Source: an uncultured Clostridia bacterium
GTDB lineage: Bacteria; Bacillota; Clostridia; TANB77; CAG-508
Length of the DNA stretch: 15,225 nucleotides
Direction: 5' to 3'
Assembly: GCA_944390615.1 (NCBI GenBank)
Contig: CALXRJ010000037.1
Location: 1 to 15,225 of the forward strand
Below are positions 1 through 7,285 of this stretch, one piece after another. The position numbers and the translations under genes were made by a program. Positions within the stretch are counted from its first letter, which is position 1; each line of letters begins with the position of its first letter. The notes beneath the pieces were generated by a model. It was not told the origin of the DNA. It searched no databases and saw nothing but the letters and a program-made list of their open reading frames with translations.

Positions 1-111
1 TGTAATAATGATATTCTTTGGTTCATTATACTTTTCTTACTCCTTTTCTGCGGCGGATGTGGAAACAGATGCTGTGAAAATAACTGTAATTCCCAATCAA
101 ACTGCTGCTGA
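1..111 (+). CDS. Tiny Cys-rich membrane peptide, 3' part (5' end outside window)
   Basis: Frame 1 is open from the first base to TGA at 109-111 and gives 36 residues. A hydrophobic stretch (LWFIILFLLLF, about residues 6-16) is followed by a polar tail rich in Cys, Gly and Asn (FCGGCGNRCCENNCN...CC) with eight Cys. The layout, one short membrane helix plus a Cys tail, matches that of its downstream neighbour at 152-274, so the two look like a tandem pair. Tiny Gly/Cys-rich single-helix peptides of this general appearance (for example the YjcZ group) are often sporulation-linked in Bacillota, but I cannot place this one in a named family. The start codon lies outside the window. The Cys could bind metal or form disulfides; nothing here proves either. 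Confidence 0.6.
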   Translation, partial: CNNDILWFIILFLLLFCGGCGNRCCENNCNSQSNCC

Positions 112-151
112 TACTTAAATTTTTTTAAAATTAGAAAGGTGGTGAAAGATT

Positions 152-274
152 ATGCCAGAAAATAGAGGCGGATGCGGTTGCGGATTCGGATTTGGTGACG
201 ACTGCTGCTGGATTATCATTCTTATTATTTTAATATGCTGCTGTTGTGGTGGAAATAGAGGTGGATGTTGCTAA
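152..274 (+). CDS. Tiny Cys/Gly-rich single-helix membrane peptide (40 aa)
   Basis: The ORF has ATG at 152, TAA at 272-274 and a strong ribosome site (AAAGGTGGTGA, 135-145) six bases upstream, which argues that it is translated despite its size. Residues 1-19 are Gly/Cys-rich (GGCGCGFGFGDDCC), residues 20-28 form a short hydrophobic segment (WIIILIILI), and residues 29-40 are a Cys tail (CCCCGGNRGGCC). Ten of 40 residues are Cys, including four in a row just after the helix. It begins 40 nt after the stop of the similar peptide at the window edge, so the two are probably co-transcribed. The family is not recognised. It resembles the tiny Gly-rich sporulation-type peptides of Bacillota only in general style. 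Confidence 0.65.
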   Translation: MPENRGGCGCGFGFGDDCCWIIILIILICCCCGGNRGGCC

Positions 275-285
275 TCTAACCTAGA

Positions 286-349
286 TTTTTTGGGGACGCA
301 GTTAAAAAAATATCATTTTTGATATTTTTTTGACTGCGTCCCCAAAAAA
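286..349. repeat. Long near-perfect inverted repeat (30-bp stem, 4-nt loop)
   Basis: The left arm 286-315 pairs with the right arm 320-349 over 30 bp. The only imperfection is one G-U pair (T303 with G332). The outer part is T6 then GGGGACGCAG; the inner part is AT-only. The stem ends with A's rather than a T-run on the + strand, so it is not a textbook terminator, although it could still end transcription from the small peptide genes. Length, perfection and the GGGGAC...GTCCCC ends suggest a REP/MITE-type mobile palindrome rather than a gene-specific signal. That is inference, since only one copy is in the window. Confidence 0.75.
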
Positions 350-364
350 AATTTTTAAAAGATA

Positions 365-393
365 TTGTCAAATTTGTTTTTTTGTGTTATGAT
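365..393 (+). promoter_or_regulatory. Sigma-A promoter of tRNA-Trp
   Basis: The -35 TTGTCA (365-370) and the -10 TATGAT (388-393) are separated by exactly 17 bp. Each box differs from consensus at one position. Transcription would start near 400, about 12 nt before the mature tRNA end at 412. This fits a short tRNA leader. Confidence 0.75.
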
Positions 394-411
394 AATTAAG
401 TATTTTTTGAT

Positions 412-486
412 AGGGGTATAGTGTCAATGGTAGCACATCGGTCTCCAAAACCGCCTGTGAGGGTTCGAGTCCTTCTACCCCTGCCA
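412..486 (+). tRNA. tRNA-Trp (anticodon CCA)
   Basis: A full cloverleaf can be folded by eye: acceptor AGGGGTA (412-418) with TACCCCT (476-482); D arm 421-436; anticodon stem 438-442/450-454 with one mismatched end pair; loop CTCCAAA with anticodon CCA at 445-447; four-base variable region; T stem 459-463/471-475 with loop TTCGAGT; discriminator G483; and encoded CCA at 484-486. CCA reads UGG, so this is the standard tryptophan tRNA and gives no sign of UGA recoding. No terminator hairpin follows. The last 12 nt overlap, on the opposite strand, the end of the ATPase gene. Confidence 0.97.
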
Positions 487-1884
487 AACATCTTTTTCTT
501 GATAATAATTTTTTCTAAATTTTATTTCTTTGCATTTTTTCTGAATTTCCACCACAACAATTGGCACAATTGAAATTAAAATCGTATACATCCATTGTGT
601 AAAATTCAATGGTACCAATTCAAATACATTAGCAAAATAAGGTACAATCACTACTATAATTTGTAACAATGTTCCTAATACAAAACTTCCAATCAAAAAT
701 TTATTTTCCAAAAATCCAGTCTTAAAGATTGATTCCTCTGATTTTACATTAAAACTATGTACTAATTCCAACAAACCCAATGCAACAAATGCCATGGTTC
801 TTCCAACTGTTAAATCATATAAACGATTTCCTAAGGAGAAAGCAAACAAAGTTAAGGTTCCTAACATAACCCCTTCTGTTAAAATTTTTTCCCAAAGTCC
901 ACCTGCAAAGATACTTTCCTTTGATGGTCTTGGTTTTCGTTTCATAATTCCTTTTTCTTCTTTTTCTAAGCCTAATGCAATGGCTGGAAAAGAATCTGTC
1001 ACTAAATTAATCCATAAAAGTTGAATGGCAAGTAAAGGAGACTCTAATCCAGAAAGTAATCCTACAAAAATGGTTGTAATTTCGCCAATATTCGTTGCAA
1101 TTAAAAAGTGGATTGCTTTTTTGATATTGTCAAAGATAGTTCTTCCTTGTCTTACTGCTTCTATAATGGTAACAAAGTTGTCATCTGCTAAAATCATGTC
1201 AGAGGCGTTTTTGGCAACATCAGTTCCTCCTTTTCCCATGGCAATTCCGATATCGGCATTTTTTAAAGCGGGACTATCATTTACACCATCTCCTGTCATG
1301 GCAACAACTGCTCCTCTTTTTTGCCATGCTTTTACAATTCTTACTTTATGTTCTGGGGTCACTCTTGCAAATACAGAATAACTTGGTATATCTCTTTCTA
1401 GCTGTTTATCTGTTATTTTATCTAATTCGCTTCCTGTAGTGGCTTTTTCTCCGGTACTTAAAATTCCTAAATCTTTGGCAATGGCTTTTGCTGTTGCGAT
1501 ATGGTCTCCTGTTATCATGACAGTTTTAATTCCTGCTTGCTTGCAGGTTCTAACTGCTTCTTTGACACCTTCTCTTGGTGGATCTATCATTCCAATTAAA
1601 CCTACAAAGATTAAATTTTCTTCTAAATCTGGAGACTCCTTTTTTACATATTCTATTTCTTTATATCCTACTGCAATAACTCTTAGCGCTTCATTTGCCA
1701 TATTTTCATTTTCTATTTTTATTTTATTTTTTTGTTCATTGGTTAAATTTAAAATTTTTCCTCCTTGATATATTTTAGTACATCTATGAATTAATATGTC
1801 TGGTGCACCCTTCGTTATACTGATAAATCCGTCATTTTGTTTATGTATGGTTGTCATCATTTTTCGATTAGAGTCAAAAGGCAT
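475..1884 (-). CDS. P-type Ca2+ ATPase, C-terminal piece (after frameshift)
   Basis: This is the C-terminal half of a type-II cation pump that normally exports Ca2+ across the membrane using ATP. It holds the rest of the nucleotide-binding domain (MPFDSNRKMM at its start, KGAPD), the hinge of the P domain (MITGDH, MTGDGVNDSPALK) and the later membrane helices, with ion-site residues in ATNIGE (M5) and NLVTDSFPA (M6). The frame is open upstream of this ATG to about 1978 and encodes GEPTEAAIV, which joins the upstream piece. The real gene is therefore 475-3109, about 877 residues if one base is removed, a normal length for SPCA/SERCA-like bacterial pumps. The gene appears broken. The ATG at 1884 has no good ribosome site and is unlikely to be a true start. 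The TAG stop at 475-477 lies inside the antisense of the tRNA-Trp. Confidence 0.85.
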   Translation of the reverse strand: MPFDSNRKMMTTIHKQNDGFISITKGAPDILIHRCTKIYQGGKILNLTNEQKNKIKIENENMANEALRVIAVGYKEIEYVKKESPDLEENLIFVGLIGMIDPPREGVKEAVRTCKQAGIKTVMITGDHIATAKAIAKDLGILSTGEKATTGSELDKITDKQLERDIPSYSVFARVTPEHKVRIVKAWQKRGAVVAMTGDGVNDSPALKNADIGIAMGKGGTDVAKNASDMILADDNFVTIIEAVRQGRTIFDNIKKAIHFLIATNIGEITTIFVGLLSGLESPLLAIQLLWINLVTDSFPAIALGLEKEEKGIMKRKPRPSKESIFAGGLWEKILTEGVMLGTLTLFAFSLGNRLYDLTVGRTMAFVALGLLELVHSFNVKSEESIFKTGFLENKFLIGSFVLGTLLQIIVVIVPYFANVFELVPLNFTQWMYTILISIVPIVVVEIQKKCKEIKFRKNYYQEKDVWQG

Positions 1885-1945
1885 TTCGCTTACTCTACTT
1901 TTGGTTAGGTATAAATCATTTTTATTGATATTTTCTTTTAAGGCT

Positions 1946-3109
1946 TTATTTACAATGGCTGCTTCTGTAGGTTCTCCGTTTTACAATCCATTCGCCATTT
2001 TCCTCTTTTTCTACCAAACAATCTGTACACATTGAGCCTAATTCTAATAAAAGTTTTTCATTGCTTGAAACGGTTTTTACTACTGTCATTTTATTTTGCG
2101 TTAAGGTTCCGGTCTTATCTGAACAAATGACATTACTACTTCCTAAAGTTTCAACTGCTGGTAATTTTCGAATGATTGCATTTTTCTTTGCCATTCTAGT
2201 AACTCCAATAGAAAGCATAATGGTAACAATGGCTGGCAGACCTTCTGGAATTGCTGCTACTGCTAAACCAACTGATGTCATAAACATTTCTACTGGCTCT
2301 ATTTTTTTGATAATTCCAATAACAAATATAATGGCACAAATGACTAAACATACTATTCCTAATACTTTTCCTACTTCCCCAAGCTTTTTTTGAATTGGAG
2401 TTTCTGGTGCTTCATTTTCGGTAATCATATTGGCAATTTTTCCAAGTTTGGTATTCATTCCTGTTTCTGTTACAATGGCTTTTCCATGTCCACTCACTAC
2501 AATACTTGCCATAAATGCCATGTTTTTCATGTCTCCTAGTGGTAAATCTTGTTTATAAATTTCCTCTTTGATTTTAGCTACTGGTTCTGTTTCTCCGGTT
2601 AGACTGGATTCTTCTATTTTTAAGTTAAAACATTCAATAATTCTGCAATCTGCAGGGACATAATTTCCATCTGATAGTTCAATAATATCGCCTGGTACTA
2701 GATCTTCTGCCAAAATCTCTTCTTGTTTGCTATTTCTGATTACTTTAGCAATTTGAGGGGTTAGTTTTTTTAAGCTTTCTATGGATTTTTCAGCTCTGGT
2801 TTCTTGAACTAGTCCCATAATAGCATTTAAAACTACAATAGCAATAATGATAATCGAGTCAATATAATCATTTTCGCCTTGTATGTAGGAAACGCCTGCT
2901 GATACAATAGATGCGATAATTAGAATGATAATCATAAAGTCATTAAATTGTTTCACAAATCGTATCAGTAAACTTTCTTTTTTCTTTTCATTTAATTTGT
3001 TTATTCCATATTTTTCTTTTCTGAAGTTTATTTCTTCTTCTGCTAGTCCATTTCTTATGCTAGTTTTTAGCTCTTTTTCTACTTCATTAGCATTTTTAGT
3101 ATGCCACAT
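1946..3109 (-). CDS. P-type Ca2+ ATPase, N-terminal piece (before frameshift)
   Basis: This is the N-terminal half of the Ca2+-type P-type ATPase. It contains the cation-ATPase N-terminal domain (about 1-55), first membrane helices (about 55-100), the actuator domain with TGE (171-173), M4 with the ion-site motif AAIPEGLP (285-292), and the phosphorylation site SDKTGT with D331. ATG at 3109 is supported by AAGGAG (3118-3123). Homology runs to about V376; the last 11 residues (KRRTYRSSHCK) are out of frame and end at TAA 1946-1948. The correct continuation GEPTEAAIV lies in the next frame. As written, the product would lack the nucleotide-binding site and half of the ion site and could not pump. 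Metal preference cannot be fixed from sequence alone; Ca2+ is most likely from the PEGL/NLVTD motifs. Confidence 0.88.
   Translation of the reverse strand: MWHTKNANEVEKELKTSIRNGLAEEEINFRKEKYGINKLNEKKKESLLIRFVKQFNDFMIIILIIASIVSAGVSYIQGENDYIDSIIIIAIVVLNAIMGLVQETRAEKSIESLKKLTPQIAKVIRNSKQEEILAEDLVPGDIIELSDGNYVPADCRIIECFNLKIEESSLTGETEPVAKIKEEIYKQDLPLGDMKNMAFMASIVVSGHGKAIVTETGMNTKLGKIANMITENEAPETPIQKKLGEVGKVLGIVCLVICAIIFVIGIIKKIEPVEMFMTSVGLAVAAIPEGLPAIVTIMLSIGVTRMAKKNAIIRKLPAVETLGSSNVICSDKTGTLTQNKMTVVKTVSSNEKLLLELGSMCTDCLVEKEENGEWIVKRRTYRSSHCK
1979..1982 (-). other. Frameshift site in the ATPase gene (one extra base)
   Basis: On the coding strand the sequence reads GTA AAA CGG AGA, where a frame-preserving reading would be GTA AAC GGA GAA (V-N-G-E-P-T-E-A-A). 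One A too many in the four-A run (T's at 1979-1982 on +) explains the switch. On both sides the reading is intact and family-like, so this is a single recent lesion or a sequencing or assembly error. The four-A run is shorter than the usual slippery sites, and I see no stimulatory hairpin, so programmed frameshifting is unlikely. Confidence 0.85.
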
Positions 3110-3206
3110 AAAATCAACTCCTTTTTTGTTTTTTAGGACTGTTGGATTTTCTTTTGTCCTATTTTTATATATGTAAAAGAGCTAAAATTTATTCTTATTT
3201 TTTAAG

Positions 3207-3242
3207 AAAAAAGATGATTACTTTGGGTAACCATCCTTTTTT
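3207..3242 (-). terminator. Rho-independent terminator after the DUF4116 gene
   Basis: Read on the - strand, GATGGTTAC, loop CCAAA and GTAATCATC form a 9-bp stem with one G-U pair, followed directly by TTTTTT. It begins just after the DUF4116 stop at 3246 and separates the long - strand gene string from the ATPase. The A-run on the other flank could allow weak two-way action. Confidence 0.8.
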
Positions 3243-3245
3243 CAT

Positions 3246-3767
3246 TTATTTAACCAAATTCTTTATCTCTTCATCTTTTTTAAGTCTCTCACTCAAATAA
3301 TGGATTGCCTCTTTGTTTTGTGAAACTGCTATTTTGGCAATTTCTGCATCATCTCTTAATCGAAAACTGGCATATTTGATAATAATTCCTTTGTTGGATA
3401 CTGCTGCTTTTACTACATCAAAATCATCTCTTAATTCACTACTTGCAAAATATAATGTCTGCCCATAGGTTTTCACACTTTCTAAAATTACTTCTTTATC
3501 ACTTTTTAATCTTTCTGAAGCATAACAAGCTGTCCAAGGAGCAGATTTAATAGCAAGTAACATTAATTCTTTGTTATCTTTTAAGGTATCACTTACAAAT
3601 TCCATTGCTTCTCCATCATTTTCTAGTGCTTTTTTTACAACTTCTTCATCGTTTTTTAGTCTATCTGATGCCCATTCTAAAATTTTGCCTTGTTTTGCTA
3701 CTGCATTTAATACATATTCTTTATTATCCTTATTTGCCTTCATTGCTGTAATTTCTGGCTCTTCCAT
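3246..3767 (-). CDS. DUF4116 repeat protein (173 aa)
   Basis: The protein is almost entirely six 25-residue repeats in exact register (15-39, 40-64, 65-89, 90-114, 115-139, 140-164) plus the beginning of a seventh. Each unit follows the pattern (D/N)(K/E)EVVxxAVxxxGxxxxxASxxLRxD, which is the DUF4116 repeat. Each unit should form a helical hairpin, giving a solenoid likely to serve as a protein-binding scaffold; the family has no proven biochemical role. There is no signal peptide or membrane helix, so it is cytoplasmic. It starts 27 nt after the lytic transglycosylase stop and is the last gene before the terminator. The ribosome site is weak (GAAAGAAGATG), so translation may depend on coupling to the upstream gene. 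Confidence 0.85.
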   Translation of the reverse strand: MEEPEITAMKANKDNKEYVLNAVAKQGKILEWASDRLKNDEEVVKKALENDGEAMEFVSDTLKDNKELMLLAIKSAPWTACYASERLKSDKEVILESVKTYGQTLYFASSELRDDFDVVKAAVSNKGIIIKYASFRLRDDAEIAKIAVSQNKEAIHYLSERLKKDEEIKNLVK

Positions 3768-3794
3768 TTTATCATCTTCTTTCTAATGGCTTCC

Positions 3795-4361
3795 TTAATA
3801 GATATCTTTATAAATTTCATAATCTCTTAAAATTTTCCTAACATAATTATTCGTTTCGGTAAATGGCACATTTTCAATATCTGTACCATCTGCTTTTAAT
3901 GTTCCATCTTCAATCCATCCATCTACATTGCCACTTCCTGCATTATAGGCAGCTAATGCCAAATTAATATTTTCGTACTTTTGAATTAGCATAGAAATAT
4001 AATTTGTTCCTAAATGGATATTAATATCTGGTTGTAAAATATTTTCTTCATTTAAATCGATTTCTAATCTAGCTGCAATTTCTTCTGCTGTTGTATACAT
4101 CAGTTGCATAAGGCCTTGTGCCCCTTTGTTGGACACTGCCTTTTCTTCGAAATTACTTTCTGCTTTTATAATCGCAAAAATTAAGTATTTATCTACCTCA
4201 TATTCTTCGGCATATTTTTCTACATATTCAGCATATTCTAATTTGTAAATTTTTCTAAATAGTTGATTTTTGATATTTTCAAAATTGATATTATTAAAAA
4301 TTGATAACACTATTGCTATTAATATTGCTAATATAATTAATCTTTTCAGTAGTTTTGTCAA
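3795..4361 (-). CDS. Membrane-anchored lytic transglycosylase (SLT domain)
   Basis: This enzyme cleaves peptidoglycan glycan strands non-hydrolytically, leaving 1,6-anhydro ends. Residues 4-21 are one N-terminal membrane helix that anchors it outside the cell. The SLT fold spans about 45-185: catalytic E68 in IKAESNF, then GAQGLMQLM (80-88), HLGTNYISML, LALAAYNAGSGNV and a closing NYVRKILRDYE motif. All are standard for the Slt70-type family. The start is TTG at 4359-4361, backed by AAGGGAG six bases upstream (4368-4374). The same frame is open further upstream to another TTG at 4422-4424 with its own GGTGGA, interrupted by TGA at 4377-4379, so the N-terminus may have been longer. Its position after polA fits co-transcription. 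Confidence 0.92.
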   Translation of the reverse strand: MTKLLKRLIILAILIAIVLSIFNNINFENIKNQLFRKIYKLEYAEYVEKYAEEYEVDKYLIFAIIKAESNFEEKAVSNKGAQGLMQLMYTTAEEIAARLEIDLNEENILQPDINIHLGTNYISMLIQKYENINLALAAYNAGSGNVDGWIEDGTLKADGTDIENVPFTETNNYVRKILRDYEIYKDIY

Positions 4362-4452
4362 TTTTTTCTCCCTTCTTCACTCTTCTTTTTTACTTGAATA
4401 GTAGTAATTTTTTTCTTTTTGCAATATCTTTCCACCGTGAATTTAATAAAAA

Positions 4453-7170
4453 TCATTTACAGTCATACCAGTTTTGGGCTTCTGATATTTCGGCAACAAG
4501 TGGTACAAGCAAGGTTGCTGCTGATTCCATACTTTGTTTTAGGATTTGTTTTATTTGTTCTTTTTCTTCTATTGGTGCTTCTATCATCATTTCATCATGT
4601 ACTTGTAAGACGATTTTGGATTTTAAATGTTCTTTTTGAATTTGGTTGTATACTTTTATCATGGCTATTTTCATGATGTCTGCTGCTGTTCCTTGAATTG
4701 GGGTATTCATGGCTGCTCTTTTTCCAAATTCTCTTACCATATAATTGTTAGAGGATAGTTCTTTGATGTATCTTCTTCTTCCAAACATGGTGGAAGCATA
4801 ACCTTTGGTTTTGGCAACTTCGACCACTTCTTCCATATATTGTTTGACTCCAGAATATTCTGTTAGGTATTGTTCGATATAAGCTTTGGCTGCTTTTCTT
4901 CCAATGCCTAATTGTTCGGCTAGACCAAAGTCACTAATGCCATACACAATTCCAAAATTGACAGCTTTTGCACTACTTCTTTCTTCTTTGGTGATTTCTT
5001 CAATTGGTTTGTGAAGTACTTTGGAGGCTGCTTGTTTGTGAATGTCTTCTCCATGCACAAATGCTTCTATCATATGCTGATCTTTTGACATGTGTGCTAA
5101 CACTCTTAATTCGATTTGAGAGTAGTCGGCATCAATATAGACTCTTCCTTCTTCTGGGGTGAATACTTTTCTTAATTGTTTTCCTAATTCTATTCTAGTT
5201 GGTATGTTTTGTAAATTTGGTTCTGTTGAACTAATTCTTCCTGTGGCTGTTATGGTTTGGTGGAAAAAGGAATGGATTCTTTTGGTCTTTGGGTTAATAT
5301 AAGGTTTCATCCCTTCTACATAGGTTGAATTTAGCTTGGTAAGCTGACGATATTCTAGGATTTTTTCTATGATAGGTGATTCTCCTCTTAATTTTTCTAG
5401 TACATCTTCTGCTGTGGAATAGCCATTTTTTGTTTTTTTCTTGGAAGGTAATCCCATTTTTTCAAATAGAATTTCTCCTAGTTGTTTTGGCGAATTGATG
5501 TTGAATTCTTCTCCTGCTAAATTGTAAATTTCATTGGTTAAATAGTCAATGCCATCTTTTAAAGTTTTTCCATATTCTACAAGCTCTTTTTCTTCTATAT
5601 GCATTCCATTCCATTGCATATTAGCTAGCACTTCTACGGTCGGCATATCAATATCGGTAAATAAATCGATTGCTTCGATTTCTTTTAGTTTTTGTGTTAA
5701 AAGATTGGATAATTCATAAATACTATAAGCGTAAAATGCAGTTTGGTAAAGTAATGTATCTACTTCATTTTCTGTATTTTCAAATAATGTAATTTGCTTG
5801 GTATCTCCTTGGACTCCATTTTTTTGCAAATAGTCATTGGTATTTCTATTTAAGTATTTTTCGATTAAATTGTCAATTGGATATTTTCCTTCTGTGGGGT
5901 CTAAAATGTAACTGGCAACTGTTATATCATATTTTAGATTTTGCATGGTAATTCCCATTTGTTTTAAAATGATATAAATATTTCCTAATTCATATCCTAT
6001 TTTTTCAATTTTTTCGTTTTCAAAAATGCTTTTTAAGAAAGCATCAAATTCTGGTTCTTTTTTTGTTACATAATAAACTTCTTTTTCTTCATAATCATAG
6101 ATTGCAATTGATAAAATATCTTTTTTTATAATATTTTCTTTCTTTTCGTTTTCTTCTAGTCCCAAGTAAAAGATTAGTTTTGGTAGTTTGGTTATTTTTT
6201 CTTCTACTTCTTGGATAGAAATATTAGAATTGATTTTAAATAGGTTTTCGATGTCTTTTTGTTTGGTATCTGCATTTTTTCCGTCTTCTAAGTGAAATCT
6301 TTCGATAAATCTTTTAAAATTCCATTCTTGAAATAATGCCAATACTTTTTCTTTGTCCCATTCTTCTACTTTTAGATTTTCTAGTGTATCCTCTAATGGT
6401 ACATTGCGATTGATTTCTCCTAATTTTTTGGAAAGAAAAGCCATGTCTTTGTTTTCGATAATAGCCTCTTTTTGTTTTCCTTTTAAGTCATCGGTTCCTT
6501 CTTCTATACTTTTGTATAAATTTTCAATTGTACCATATTTTTTAATAAGATTGATTGCTGTTTTGGGACCAATTCCTGGAACACCGGGGATATTATCTGA
6601 GGTATCACCTTGCAGACCTTTGACTTCTATTAAGGCTTTTGGTTCTACTCCATATTCTTCTTTTACTTTTTGACGATTATATTCTTCTGTTTCTGTTTTT
6701 CCTTGTTTGGTTCTTGGAATGCGAATGGTTACTTTGTCAGTTGCTAGTTGAAAGGTATCTCGATCTCCGGAAAGAATGGTTACATCTAAACCTTGTTTTT
6801 CTCCATATTTGCTTAAAGTGCCTAAGATATCGTCTCCTTCATATCCTTCTTTTTCGACAATATCAATATTCATGGCTTTTAAAATTTCTTTTATCATGGG
6901 CATTTGCTGAGCTAGTTCTTCTGGCATGCCATGACGATTGGCTTTATAGCCTTCATAAAGTTCATGCCTTTTTGTTTTGGCTTTTAAGTCAAAGGATACC
7001 GCTATATAATCAGGTTCTAATTCTTCTAAATTTTTAAATAAAATGGCTAAAAAACCATATATGGCATTTGTATAGGTTCCATCTTTTGTACTTAACATTT
7101 TACTTCCCATGATACCGTAAAATGCTCGGTTCATGATACTGTTTCCATCGATTAATAGTAATCTTTTCAT
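4453..7170 (-). CDS. polA: DNA polymerase I
   Basis: PolA fills gaps and removes RNA primers in lagging-strand synthesis and excision repair. The 905 residues hold three parts. The 5' nuclease (1-290) keeps its acidic metal ligands (D8, GDD 112-114, SGDRD 134-138, GDTSD 188-192) and the helix-hairpin-helix GVPGIGPKTA. The middle domain (about 320-500) has the 3'-5' exonuclease fold but lacks the DxE and other acidic residues, so proofreading should be absent, as in Bacillus-type PolA. The polymerase (about 510-905) has motif A ADYSQIELR with D682, motif B RSSAKAVNFGIVYG (731-744; K735, F739, Y743) and motif C VHDE (857-860). ATG at 7168-7170 follows AAGGAAGG. The TGA stop at 4453-4455 is consistent with the usual PolA end NWYDxK. 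It lies just after the GT-C gene and before the transglycosylase. Confidence 0.98.
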   Translation of the reverse strand: MKRLLLIDGNSIMNRAFYGIMGSKMLSTKDGTYTNAIYGFLAILFKNLEELEPDYIAVSFDLKAKTKRHELYEGYKANRHGMPEELAQQMPMIKEILKAMNIDIVEKEGYEGDDILGTLSKYGEKQGLDVTILSGDRDTFQLATDKVTIRIPRTKQGKTETEEYNRQKVKEEYGVEPKALIEVKGLQGDTSDNIPGVPGIGPKTAINLIKKYGTIENLYKSIEEGTDDLKGKQKEAIIENKDMAFLSKKLGEINRNVPLEDTLENLKVEEWDKEKVLALFQEWNFKRFIERFHLEDGKNADTKQKDIENLFKINSNISIQEVEEKITKLPKLIFYLGLEENEKKENIIKKDILSIAIYDYEEKEVYYVTKKEPEFDAFLKSIFENEKIEKIGYELGNIYIILKQMGITMQNLKYDITVASYILDPTEGKYPIDNLIEKYLNRNTNDYLQKNGVQGDTKQITLFENTENEVDTLLYQTAFYAYSIYELSNLLTQKLKEIEAIDLFTDIDMPTVEVLANMQWNGMHIEEKELVEYGKTLKDGIDYLTNEIYNLAGEEFNINSPKQLGEILFEKMGLPSKKKTKNGYSTAEDVLEKLRGESPIIEKILEYRQLTKLNSTYVEGMKPYINPKTKRIHSFFHQTITATGRISSTEPNLQNIPTRIELGKQLRKVFTPEEGRVYIDADYSQIELRVLAHMSKDQHMIEAFVHGEDIHKQAASKVLHKPIEEITKEERSSAKAVNFGIVYGISDFGLAEQLGIGRKAAKAYIEQYLTEYSGVKQYMEEVVEVAKTKGYASTMFGRRRYIKELSSNNYMVREFGKRAAMNTPIQGTAADIMKIAMIKVYNQIQKEHLKSKIVLQVHDEMMIEAPIEEKEQIKQILKQSMESAATLLVPLVAEISEAQNWYDCK

Positions 7171-7174
7171 AATA

Positions 7175-7285
7175 TTATCCTTCCTTTTTTGTTAATACAA
7201 CAAAATCATCTATATATATTTTATCCCATAAATCTTGCTTTACCTCTATTTCATCATCTTTTTTCATAACATAAGCTGCATTTTC
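7175..7285 (-). other. In-frame coding extension beyond the GT-C stop
   Basis: Directly after the TAA at 7286-7288 the same frame stays open for 36 codons and ends at TAA 7175-7177, four bases before the polA ATG. The encoded tail (ENAAYVMKKDDEIEV... to ...LTKKEG) is charged and reads like ordinary protein. The polA ribosome site is embedded in its final codons, as is usual in tightly packed operons. I infer that the glycosyltransferase originally ended here and that 7286-7288 is a nonsense codon, one substitution away from CAA, AAA or GAA. Confidence 0.6.

Noticed and set aside
412..486. TGA read as Trp (non-standard code)
   Set aside because: The tRNA-Trp anticodon is CCA, and polA ends at TGA exactly where PolA proteins normally end, so TGA is a stop here.
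475..486. tRNA 3' end as an attachment site of an integrated element
   Set aside because: No integrase gene and no second copy of the tRNA 3' segment occur in the window; the neighbouring genes are ordinary chromosomal ones.
794..1768. Several + strand ORFs of 76-118 codons opposite the ATPase
   Set aside because: They lie antisense to the ATPase coding sequence, which has clear family motifs. They lack ribosome sites and have the low-complexity composition expected of antisense frames in purine-rich coding DNA.
3134..3161. TAGGAC...GTCCTA inverted repeat in the ATPase leader, considered as a riboswitch or operator
   Set aside because: The arms are only 6 bp with a 16-nt loop. No conserved core of the Mn2+ (yybP-ykoY) or other known riboswitch is visible.
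4358..4456. 32-codon ORF bridging polA and the transglycosylase with ATGA and TTGA overlaps
   Set aside because: The overlaps look like translational coupling, but there is no ribosome site and the Lys-rich product resembles no protein; the transglycosylase-frame reading of the same region explains it better.
6353..7037. Two + strand ORFs (106 and 132 codons) opposite polA
   Set aside because: They are antisense to the conserved 5' nuclease domain of PolA, with Leu/Phe/Ser-rich nonsense-like translation and no ribosome site.
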